DNA of 64,000 nt. It comes from Ideonella paludis. Lineage in GTDB: Bacteria; Pseudomonadota; Gammaproteobacteria; Burkholderiales; Burkholderiaceae_C. The notes below the pieces were generated by a model. It was not told the DNA's origin. It ran no database searches and saw only the letters and a list, made by a program, of their open reading frames with translations. Location: NCBI RefSeq assembly GCF_018069865.1, contig NZ_JAGQDG010000010.1, positions 1-64,000 of the forward strand, read 5' to 3'. Both the position numbers and the translations under genes were made by a program. Positions 28,966-36,965 of the stretch are shown one piece after another (the first letter of the stretch is position 1; each line of letters begins with the position of its first letter).

Positions 28966-30870
28966 TTATAGCGGCATACTAACCATATCCGTCCTATGTG
29001 CGCATTTCTCGCGCAAGTCAATCCGCTCCAATTCATCTCGCACCCACAATAACTCCCTGTCAGACGTCATTGGCCTGGAGAACAAATACCCTTGCCCATA
29101 TTCACAACCAAGGTCTTTTAATATGCTAGCCTGCGCCTCAAACTCAATCCCCTCCGCGGTCACCGACAACCCCAGTGGCCTAAGTAAGGCCAACATATTC
29201 GTGACAAATCTTCGTGCTTCAACATCCTTATGAATGTTGTCAATAAAGATTTTGTCAATTTTTACTCCAGTAACTGGAAGATTTCGCAGATAGGAGAGAG
29301 ATGAGTATCCCTTACCGAAATCATCAATAACCAACTTAACGCCAATCTTTCGGAGCTCCCTCAATGTCGCTCTCACTTCATTAGACTCAGATAATACAAC
29401 GGTTTCAGTGAGTTCAAGTTCAATGCTTGAGGGATCGACCTTTTCACGCAATAGTATTTTCCACACTTGCGAAGGAAATTCTGACTTAAGTAACTGCAAC
29501 GACGATATATTAATAGAGGTTTTTAGGGAGGGAACCCACTCACTGACATCCACATGTGAAACAACCGCCGCCTCAATGGCCCAAAGTCCAAAATCGTGAA
29601 TCAAATCCATGGATTCAATGGCTTTGACGATGCTTTCCACCGATCTCGAACCCCATCGAGGATGTTTCCATCGCATTAAGGCCTCTCTTCCCACAAAACT
29701 GCGGTCACTGAGTAGTACCTTTGGCTGAAATAGCAGCTCAAACTCCCCCAGCGGCAGGGCTCGCCGCAGGGCACTCTCTAAATAAAATGACTCTCGCTCA
29801 TTATTAATGATACCCTTTTTATAAAGGCGGAAGGTATTTCTGCCATCACGCTTTGCTTGGTACATAGCAGAGTCGGCCGCTTGCTCAAGATCTGTTCCTG
29901 TACTCCCATCTTGAGGAAATCTAGCAATGCCAATGGAAGCCGTCATTACAATGGGAATCCCATCATGGAAAATTGGCTTCTTTATTTCATCTAGCAGTCG
30001 CTGACATAAATTGCCCACGTGAATAGAATTTAGTTCCCCGCACTCACTCCATAAAACTATTGCAAACTCGTCCCCTCCAATTCTAAAAGCTTGCCCCATT
30101 CCCTCTAAGACGGTCGAAATTCTCAGTGCAGTCTCTTTTAGCGTCTTATCTCCGTATTGATGCCCCAAGGTATCATTAACTTGTTTAAATTTATCCAAAT
30201 CCAAATATATCACTACCAAGTTCGAATTCGTTAAACTCAGTGCAGAGTTTGCAGAAGCCCTATTCAATTTGGCTTCGAGGTTTAAATTATAAGCGCGCCT
30301 ATTCCCTAGGCCAGTGAGCTCATCCAATTCAGCAAGGCGCCGCTTCTCATCAGCATCCCGCACTACGCCACACGCTTTGGCGTGCTCAGGAATCCATGTG
30401 CCAGATAGACTCACCCAGCGCCATTCATTCCGGACATATCCAACCCTGAATTCAATAGCAATATTGCGCGCATCCATCCGTATGAAAGACTTGCATGAAA
30501 TATTCACTTGCGCTTGATCGTCAGGGTGAACTAGACAGGAGACACAGTCAATTGCCTCATTAACAGAGACAGAATATTGCGAAATCGCCCCAGTGCCACT
30601 GCAAACCTCAATTGTAAATTTCTCAGAATTTTTATCATAGCACCAAATCTTATCTCCAATTGATAGTAGTGCCGTCTTCACTAAAGCCGTCTTAATTTCA
30701 CTCTCTGTCATCTCAATTGAAGATGAAATACTTCCGTTGCAGCCATTTTCTACCGATGCTGCGTTGGTTAGCATTCTTTTCACTCTAGATTTAAGCCAGG
30801 CCCACATTGATTTAACCTCCTCAGACGTTGACTGATCAAGGGCTACTTTCTCATTGTCGGGAATCTGCAT
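28966..30870 (-). CDS. PAS-GGDEF-EAL c-di-GMP turnover protein
   Basis: This cytoplasmic protein of about 634 residues has a PAS-like sensor region (about 70-180; VHPDDQAQV, EWRWVSLSGTWI). A GGDEF domain follows with RIGGDEFAIVL, DLDKFKQVNDTLGH and LDELTGLGNRR, and then an EAL domain with REALMRW, SINISS, ELELTETV, IDDFGKGYSS, VKIDKI, AEGIEF and GQGYLFSRP. Both catalytic centres appear intact, so it could make or degrade c-di-GMP. ATG 30870 is chosen because AGAGAG precedes it at good spacing; the in-frame ATG at 30918 lacks a ribosome-binding site. Three 29-bp-spaced repeats lie just upstream of this start. Confidence 0.9.
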   Translation of the reverse strand: MQIPDNEKVALDQSTSEEVKSMWAWLKSRVKRMLTNAASVENGCNGSISSSIEMTESEIKTALVKTALLSIGDKIWCYDKNSEKFTIEVCSGTGAISQYSVSVNEAIDCVSCLVHPDDQAQVNISCKSFIRMDARNIAIEFRVGYVRNEWRWVSLSGTWIPEHAKACGVVRDADEKRRLAELDELTGLGNRRAYNLNLEAKLNRASANSALSLTNSNLVVIYLDLDKFKQVNDTLGHQYGDKTLKETALRISTVLEGMGQAFRIGGDEFAIVLWSECGELNSIHVGNLCQRLLDEIKKPIFHDGIPIVMTASIGIARFPQDGSTGTDLEQAADSAMYQAKRDGRNTFRLYKKGIINNERESFYLESALRRALPLGEFELLFQPKVLLSDRSFVGREALMRWKHPRWGSRSVESIVKAIESMDLIHDFGLWAIEAAVVSHVDVSEWVPSLKTSINISSLQLLKSEFPSQVWKILLREKVDPSSIELELTETVVLSESNEVRATLRELRKIGVKLVIDDFGKGYSSLSYLRNLPVTGVKIDKIFIDNIHKDVEARRFVTNMLALLRPLGLSVTAEGIEFEAQASILKDLGCEYGQGYLFSRPMTSDRELLWVRDELERIDLREKCAHRTDMVSMPL

Positions 30871-30881
30871 CCAACTCTCTA

Positions 30882-30968
30882 CCGGACATATGTCTTGCTT
30901 CCCAATATAGCCCGACATATGTCTGATATTTGAATATATTCCGACATCTGTCGGGTTCGCTAAGCACG
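30882..30968. promoter_or_regulatory. Three operator-like repeats at 29-bp spacing
   Basis: The sequences CGGACATATGTC (30883-30894), CCGACATATGTC (30912-30923) and CCGACATCTGTC (30941-30952) start exactly 29 bp apart. Each core is palindromic (GACATATGTC), and the third forms CCGACA-TC-TGTCGG. They sit in the divergent region between the GGDEF-EAL gene and the TPR gene, upstream of the preferred GGDEF-EAL start. This is the pattern of an array of dimer-binding sites for a regulator. Confidence 0.5.
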
Positions 30969-31080
30969 TGCTCGTACGAAAATAATAGTCAGGCGCACAC
31001 TGTTGAAGTGCCTAGGCCACCTATTAGCATTGGCCACAGGGCGATGGGTCCTGCCTTAATACGCTTAATTGGGAGATGAC

Positions 31081-32214
31081 ATGACCCGAACTGCAGTACA
31101 GCTCGACGACGCGCGTCAACCTGGTGATGGCGAGCTCGATGATGCACTATCGCAGCTGTTTTTGTTGGCCTTGCACGACCCTCAACGAGCATTCAAGCTT
31201 GCAGACGCCACCGTATTAAGGGCGCGCTTAGATGGAGATGGCCTGCGATTGGCTCGAGCGTTATCCATTAAGAGCGGAATCTGCCTACATCAAGGTCTGG
31301 GTGAGATTGCAATTGATACAGCACACTTGGCTGTTCGCCTGACAGAGGCTGGTGGTGTGAACCGTGACCGCGTAGATGCACTCGGTGCATTCGCCGTTGC
31401 GTTGTCATTTGTTTGCGCCCACGAGCAGGCGTTACACATAATCGACCAAGCGCAATGCTTTGATCCAGCTGAAATCGATCGCGGATGGCTTAGCTTCAGA
31501 TTGGGAATTATCTTACTTCACGCACGACAATTTAAAGAGGCTGCTGACGCGTTTGAGTTAGCTGGGATTTATCTACGTGGCGATCCCCGTTCACCATTTG
31601 CCTGGAGGTGGCAGGTTAGTTGCCAAATTGCCCTGGGTAACTTTAGCAAGGCAAGAGAATGCCTCAATTATGCAAAAGCCTGCTCTGATGCATTTGATCG
31701 GTCAAATTATCTACCTCACATTATTGCTGCTACAGCAGAACTCGGGGCTGCAGAAAATCACATTGAATCGACAATTGATTTAATGGAGGAATATAGATTG
31801 ACCCTGGAGAGAGTTCCGTTGCAGATGGTGTGCGCCAAGATCGCTTGTGCAGGTGCATTGTTTCGGCATGGTGACAACCGCAAATCCCTTACCATGCTGA
31901 GAGACATTGACAAATACACATCCTTGCTAGGGAGCGCAAGACGGCTCGAAATATTGAACTTGATGCGTCAACTTTCAAATGCGGGGACTGTATATATTGA
32001 TCAAGAAGTCATTGAGTATGATATAAAGAAGACTGAATCAGTCTTGATGGAGTTACAGCATTCCGCCAAGCTAAAAGCGATACAAATATCTATTGATTTA
32101 CTGGAGGCGCGACTGATTTCTGCGGATTCCTTTGAAACAGCAAGTCAAATTAATATTGAGCTTGCGGGTCTAAAGGATGATTTGCATAAATTTGGCACTG
32201 CATATGTCCAATAA
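31081..32214 (+). CDS. TPR protein related to the TPR-EAL family but without an output domain
   Basis: This 377-residue protein of TPR-like helices starts at ATG 31081, five bases after GGGAG. The C-terminal 65 residues (LKAIQISIDLLEARLISADSF) match the coiled linker of the two TPR-EAL proteins at 14.7-18.5 kb (for example SAQLTLHHLEARLLLAHTA). In those proteins the linker leads directly into EAL. Here the frame stops 25 residues later and an IS5 relic begins 47 bp downstream. It may have lost its output domain, or act as a stand-alone partner of a c-di-GMP protein. It is divergent from the GGDEF-EAL gene. Confidence 0.7.
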   Translation: MTRTAVQLDDARQPGDGELDDALSQLFLLALHDPQRAFKLADATVLRARLDGDGLRLARALSIKSGICLHQGLGEIAIDTAHLAVRLTEAGGVNRDRVDALGAFAVALSFVCAHEQALHIIDQAQCFDPAEIDRGWLSFRLGIILLHARQFKEAADAFELAGIYLRGDPRSPFAWRWQVSCQIALGNFSKARECLNYAKACSDAFDRSNYLPHIIAATAELGAAENHIESTIDLMEEYRLTLERVPLQMVCAKIACAGALFRHGDNRKSLTMLRDIDKYTSLLGSARRLEILNLMRQLSNAGTVYIDQEVIEYDIKKTESVLMELQHSAKLKAIQISIDLLEARLISADSFETASQINIELAGLKDDLHKFGTAYVQ

Positions 32215-32260
32215 GTCCTTATCTGAAATCTATGACTCCAAAGCATTTTGGGGCTAAATG

Positions 32261-32818
32261 TGCTTCATTGCATAACTTTGCAGAAGGAAGACGCGCCCCG
32301 ACCCCGGGCGAAGTTGCGCTACGGGCGCCTTCTCGGGGCAGTCAAGCTGAGTGCGGCGGTTGAGCAAGGCGACACTCACATACAACTGCATCACTTGGCC
32401 CTCAATGGTTTAGGCCATCACTCGCGGATCCAGCCGCTCGAAACAGCGCACTTTAGTCTCCACCTGGCTGCGGCCGTGGTAAGCAATCCACTGAGTCTTC
32501 AGTGGACTGCCCAAGCGCTAGCAGGCCCGAGCGGCCAAGTTGCGGCGAGCTACACCAGCCACCGTGGTCATGTAACGATTGGAATTGCTCCGAAATAGCA
32601 TGAAGGTCAGGCAGAAAAACGTCGCACCTTCCGAGTCCCACCGGTTCCGCACCTGCCTGCCATTGGGCTGCGTAAACCATCGCATGATCACGCCAAGTCA
32701 CACCGTCAGCGAATCCCTGGCATGGAGCGATGCTTTGTATTGCGCCCCGTTCGTCTCCATATACCGCTGCGCGAGATCACATATAACCCTCATCTGCCAA
32801 CGTTATCAGGGCGTGTCG
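32261..32818 (-). mobile_element. IS5-family relic, copy B
   Basis: This is a minus-oriented, heavily deleted copy of the element seen at 27571-28401. Its 3' end (32261-32300) matches the reverse complement of copy C (TTATGCAATGAAG type terminus). The C-terminal transposase residues of the other copies are recognisable (LNRRTQLDCPE-like and TKVRCFERLD-like strings). Its 5' end (CACGACACGCCCTGATAACG) resembles the start of copies A and C. It runs to within 5 bp of the GGDEF gene start, so it may have replaced the native promoter. Confidence 0.65.
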
Positions 32819-32822
32819 TGCC

Positions 32823-34055
32823 ATGATGCCTAAGAAACCCAACAATGCCGTGACTCCTTCAGCTCAAGAATTGATACCTAACGGTCAGAGAAGACCAATA
32901 CCTCAAAGTGTCAAAGATGACATAAAATGGCTCAAATTACCTAAAGAATTAAGTCATGAATTTGAAAGACAGAGTGAAATGGAGTCGCGTGTAAGCAGCT
33001 ATGCTATGGCTTGCTTTGGACTTGGAATCTGGTGCTGCTACTCAATTTTGGACCAGTTAATATATGGGTATTGGGAGGCAATTATCGCCGGGAACAGCTC
33101 TTACTTGCACTCGTCATTGGTAATAGAAAGAACTGTGGTTGCAGCAATATTAATATTTGCTGTCATAAAATATAGAAATCCGTCAAATAAGTATATTTCA
33201 TCCACCATTAAATTTCTAATTCTTCTTAGCATTTCCGCGGGAACTGCGGCAGCAGCCGCAATTCACGAAGCCATCAACGGATACAACCTGTCAGGCACAC
33301 TAGTTATTTTGATAATGATCATATCTCTGCCCATAAACATTTCCCTGATGACTTGCATTTTTTTTTCATTTACAGTTGGTGCTCTTGGTATATTTCTACC
33401 GATATTTTTGGGTGTGCAACTGAGTAAAATAGAAATTTTTCATAGGACATGGCCACTGGTTGTCGCCACAGGAATGGGTGCATTAACACACTATCATCTC
33501 CAATTGTCGAAATTCAATCAATTTTTATTGCATCGTCAAATGGATTGGCTGGCGCACAGTGACGGGTTAACAAATTTGAATAATCGTCGAGCATTCAACG
33601 AGCACCTATCAAAGTGCTTAGCTTTGGCAAAGAGGGATAACTTGCAGATTGCGCTAGTTCTGCTTGATGTAGATTATTTCAAGCGCTTTAATGACTGCTA
33701 TGGGCATGAAGCAGGCGACCAGGCATTGATCAGTATCGCGAAGGTGCTGCAGGATGTTAGTGTGCGTGAATTGGACATGGCCGCAAGAACTGGCGGTGAG
33801 GAAATGGCGTTAATTCTTCATGATATAAATTTTATTAGTTTGAAAGAGACAATATCTCAGATATCGAAATCCATATCGGATCTAAAAATTCCACATGAAT
33901 ATGGAGTAAATGGTCAAATTTCCGTTAGTGTCGGGGTAGCTACATCATTAAAAAATGACAACCCAAAAGATCTGTACATACGCGCAGACCGTCTCCTGTA
34001 TGCCTCCAAAAATTCAGGTAGAGCCAGAGCCACTTACGAATTTGACAACCCTTGA
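32823..34055 (+). CDS. Membrane diguanylate cyclase (GGDEF)
   Basis: The 410-residue protein has about six membrane helices over residues 55-225 and a C-terminal GGDEF domain. The active-site motif reads RTGGEEMALIL, an accepted GGEE variant with Met in place of Phe; the metal and substrate motifs LLDVDYFKRFNDCYGHEAGD are present. No RxxD inhibitory site is obvious. It probably makes c-di-GMP. The N-terminal segment (LPKELSHEFERQ) resembles the start of the hybrid kinase at 37-38.9 kb, suggesting a related membrane sensor. The start is ATG 32823 or the next codon. The composition is A+T-rich. It converges on the NarL-type regulator. Confidence 0.85.
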   Translation: MMPKKPNNAVTPSAQELIPNGQRRPIPQSVKDDIKWLKLPKELSHEFERQSEMESRVSSYAMACFGLGIWCCYSILDQLIYGYWEAIIAGNSSYLHSSLVIERTVVAAILIFAVIKYRNPSNKYISSTIKFLILLSISAGTAAAAAIHEAINGYNLSGTLVILIMIISLPINISLMTCIFFSFTVGALGIFLPIFLGVQLSKIEIFHRTWPLVVATGMGALTHYHLQLSKFNQFLLHRQMDWLAHSDGLTNLNNRRAFNEHLSKCLALAKRDNLQIALVLLDVDYFKRFNDCYGHEAGDQALISIAKVLQDVSVRELDMAARTGGEEMALILHDINFISLKETISQISKSISDLKIPHEYGVNGQISVSVGVATSLKNDNPKDLYIRADRLLYASKNSGRARATYEFDNP

Positions 34056-34066
34056 GCGCGCACAAA

Positions 34067-34726
34067 TTATGTAGAAGGGCTGGTTAATTTCAATCCCAAG
34101 GCCGATATCTTTATAATCAATTCGGTACGTCGAGCAACCTCAAATATAGCCAATATATCAGAAACATATGTTTTGCGGACTGTATTTTCAGACAAATTCA
34201 TCTTTCTCGCAATTGATTTATTTGGCAGGCCCTGACAGATATAATAAAGAACTTCGCGCTGTCTACGAGTTAATTTGTACTTTTTATTGCCCCCATTATC
34301 ATTCGAACTTAACAAATTCTGATGCTCCTGAATGACTGAACTTGGCAAATAAACAGCACCAGAAAATATACAATGAAATGCAGTTAATAGAGTGCGCTCA
34401 TCACCGATGCCCTTGGTAATGTATCCCGCAGCCCCATCTTCGATACATCGAATTATCGTTTCCGGGGTATCATCCCCAGAAATAACGATGATTTTTGTCA
34501 AATAATCCATCTTTCGGATATGTGCAATCAGAGACGCCCCAGTGGCACCATCAGAGAGATTGATATCCACAATAGCTACGTCAAAAGACGTTGAATCCAG
34601 ATGGGATATAGCTGTACCTAGGCTGTCCGCTTCGAAAATTTCAGCATTGGTTGATAACGAATTAATTGCGGTGCGCAGACCCAACCTGAATATAGCATGA
34701 TCGTCCACAATTAAAATTCGCTTCAT
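34067..34726 (-). CDS. NarL/FixJ-type response regulator
   Basis: This regulator of about 219 residues starts MKRILIVDDHAIFRLGL. Its receiver domain has the acceptor Asp in VAIVDINLSDG, and the usual Lys position lies in GYITKGI. A LuxR-type helix-turn-helix follows (LTRRQREVLYYICQGLPNKS, LSENTVRKTYVSDIL). ATG 34726 is the family-like start; the frame is open to 34777. It lies 47 bp downstream of the soluble kinase-like gene (34824) in the same direction, so those two are probably an operon and a signalling pair. Confidence 0.88.
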   Translation of the reverse strand: MKRILIVDDHAIFRLGLRTAINSLSTNAEIFEADSLGTAISHLDSTSFDVAIVDINLSDGATGASLIAHIRKMDYLTKIIVISGDDTPETIIRCIEDGAAGYITKGIGDERTLLTAFHCIFSGAVYLPSSVIQEHQNLLSSNDNGGNKKYKLTRRQREVLYYICQGLPNKSIARKMNLSENTVRKTYVSDILAIFEVARRTELIIKISALGLKLTSPST

Positions 34727-34823
34727 CAAATCTGGAAATGGGGCAATTGCATTTACCATGACAAATTTGACCTCCAAATAATTTCAATAGTCAAACCGAA
34801 GTCCATTTTAGGTTGAGTCTCAT

Positions 34824-36107
34824 TTATCGGCCAAGCTTTTGGCAAACTAGTAGCAGAAGCACTTCATCAAGCGCCGACTCATGAATTTCTTCAGTACACT
34901 CGTCAATTAATTCATCTCGCAATATATCGCGATCGTCGGTTATTATTATCGCTGGTACCCAGCCCCATTCAGAGCGTGCCGCTTGGATAACCGCAGTACC
35001 ACTCGTTTCATTTAACAATTTGGATCTTGCGATTATCAAACTTGGCACTCTTTCAATTGAGCCAATCAGATCATCGACTCGAGTAGAGTCGGAATATATA
35101 GTAACCAGGGCACCTTCAGACTGAAGCCGTCTTCCGAATGCATTCAGCTTCAAGGCGCCATCATCCACTATAATAATATACTTATTTCTTAGATTTGCCG
35201 CATTGACCTGAACATTGGAAACATTTTGCGAATCAGACCTATCCAATTTACTACCACCTACAATCGAGATAATAAATTCCGCACCGACGTTAGCTTCAGT
35301 ATTGAAAGCAATTTCGTGCCCGTCTAAGCGGTCTATCAACTTGGAAACAATGGATAAATCACGGCCGAAGCCGAGATCTGAGCTGCGTCGTGCAATCTTT
35401 GGCTTCGCTTTCAATTCTACATTTTCGGGATTTATTTCATGATCACCCTCAATTTTCATTCCATTGTCAGAAATGAAAATTTTGCAAAAGTCGCCTTTGC
35501 TCTCGACGTTCACAAAAACATATGAAGGGAATTTTTCGTTGGATTTGTACTTGATTCCGTTGCGGATCAAAGTCTCAATAATTCTCTGCAAGAGGGCAGA
35601 GTCTGACACCACGTATACAGCGTTGGCAGGCAATTGAACTTCTATGTCGACCTGAGCTATTTTTGCTGCGCCTTTCCACAGAATTGCTGCCCGGTGCACA
35701 ATATCGTTTAAATTGAATCGTGCTAATTTCGGAGTAATTTTGCCGGTCTCTATCTTTAAAATGTCTTGCAAGTTAATGAGCTGATCTTGTAACTGGGCAG
35801 TTGCCTCGCCGACCAAAGAAATGTATTGCATTGTCGAGGGGTCGCAATTTTTCTTGAGCAGTTCTCTAAATGGAACCACTAGGTTCATCAGCGCTTGGGC
35901 GGGTTGTCTAAGATCATGCACCGCAGTTGTAAAGAAATCCTCTTGCTGATTTTCCTTTTTTTTTGCTTGCTCTATGATTTTCTGCTGTAGCTCAATTATA
36001 TTTTGGAAGCAGGAAAGATCAGTGGATTTTTTATGAAGGCTTTCTTCTTGCATCGCAATGAGTTCCGTTTTCTTCAATTTTGGCCTCATCATTTTCGTCA
36101 TTGCCAC
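34824..36107 (-). CDS. Soluble HDLRQP-type kinase-like protein with a degenerate receiver
   Basis: The 427-residue protein has no membrane segment. A coiled region (about 20-55) precedes HisKA with TAVHDLRQPAQAL, keeping the phospho-His. The HATPase-like domain is weak: the N-box reads LIRNGIKYK, the G1 box DNGMKIEG and the G2 box GFGRDLSIV. The C-terminal receiver keeps VDDG, but the acceptor position reads LIIARSKL (Asp replaced) and the Lys is lost. It may be a poor kinase or a scaffold for the downstream NarL-type regulator. The layout mirrors the other two HDLRQP kinases in the window. Confidence 0.75.
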   Translation of the reverse strand: MAMTKMMRPKLKKTELIAMQEESLHKKSTDLSCFQNIIELQQKIIEQAKKKENQQEDFFTTAVHDLRQPAQALMNLVVPFRELLKKNCDPSTMQYISLVGEATAQLQDQLINLQDILKIETGKITPKLARFNLNDIVHRAAILWKGAAKIAQVDIEVQLPANAVYVVSDSALLQRIIETLIRNGIKYKSNEKFPSYVFVNVESKGDFCKIFISDNGMKIEGDHEINPENVELKAKPKIARRSSDLGFGRDLSIVSKLIDRLDGHEIAFNTEANVGAEFIISIVGGSKLDRSDSQNVSNVQVNAANLRNKYIIIVDDGALKLNAFGRRLQSEGALVTIYSDSTRVDDLIGSIERVPSLIIARSKLLNETSGTAVIQAARSEWGWVPAIIITDDRDILRDELIDECTEEIHESALDEVLLLLVCQKLGR

Positions 36108-36390
36108 AATAGATCGATGTTGATTTAAAATTTTTGCCTAGTTACGAAATTTCAAATCAATTGAAAATTAACAAAGCGTAAAAATTCGACTGGGGTCCAC
36201 CTGCATAAATCGACCTTTCAGCAAAGGGATTCAATTAAGTCAAGAACTTACAGTGCGCGAATAGACTGAAAACGATCTACGCAGTGGATCACTAGCACCC
36301 TACCTATATACCCAGTAATATCCAATATATTATATTTCATTTCGTTTGGTACCTTGCAACAGCCGTTTTCCATGACCACGACATCCAGCC
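36108..36390. other. A+T-rich intergenic region
   Basis: There is no gene here. The stretch is strongly A+T-rich and lies upstream of the soluble kinase-like gene, so its promoter is probably within it. The right edge is the IS5 relic, copy C. Confidence 0.35.
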
Positions 36391-36956
36391 TTTTGGCTCA
36401 AGGCGCTCTGGCTTACCTGATAACGTGGGCCGATGAAGGTCATAAGCAGTAGCGCTCAGCGGTAGATGACAACGAACGGGCAACAACTCAACCCGTCGCA
36501 CAGGCCAAAGGATCCGTGACGGCGTCCTTGGATAAGATCATGAAGAAGTTTGCGCGACCCAACGGCGGGCGGATGCGGACCCAGCGGGACTGTGCGATCC
36601 AGTTCTGCTTGATCGTCATTACACATCGGCGCAATGCCAAGCTTTAGAAGTCGAGGGCAGCTGGAGCAGCTTGCAACAAATTGGCCGCTAGGACCTTCAA
36701 GCACGATGGTCGACCACGGTAGTTGCAGTGCAGCGCCCACCACTGTAGCCGTGTAAAGACCAATATTCGCCGCTTCAAACGGCTGACTCAGCGTGTGACG
36801 GTCTCGACCTTTGAGTGCTAAGTGGTGAAGTTGCATGCACGTATCGCCTTGCTCAATCGCTTCATTCAGCTTGACCGCCACGAGTCAGCGCCTGTGGCGT
36901 AACTCCGCCCGGGGTCGGATGCAGTTTTCCTTCTGCAGCGTTATGCAATGAAGTGC
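36391..36956 (+). mobile_element. IS5-family relic, copy C
   Basis: This degenerate copy has a start like copy A (CGCTCTGGCTTACCTGATAACG). Transposase pieces include GGRMRTQRDCAIQFCLIVI, then a large internal deletion, and a C-terminal part with KTNIRRFKRLTQRVTVSTFE. It ends TTATGCAATGAAGTGC, like copy B. Stops interrupt the frame. It lies just beyond the 3' end of the hybrid kinase gene at 36966. Confidence 0.7.
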
Positions 36957-36965
36957 AATCAATCA

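Noticed and set aside
30882-30968. Repeats with 29-bp period considered as a CRISPR array
   Set aside because: Only a 12-bp core is conserved and there are no unique spacers of typical length or cas genes; operator sites explain it better.
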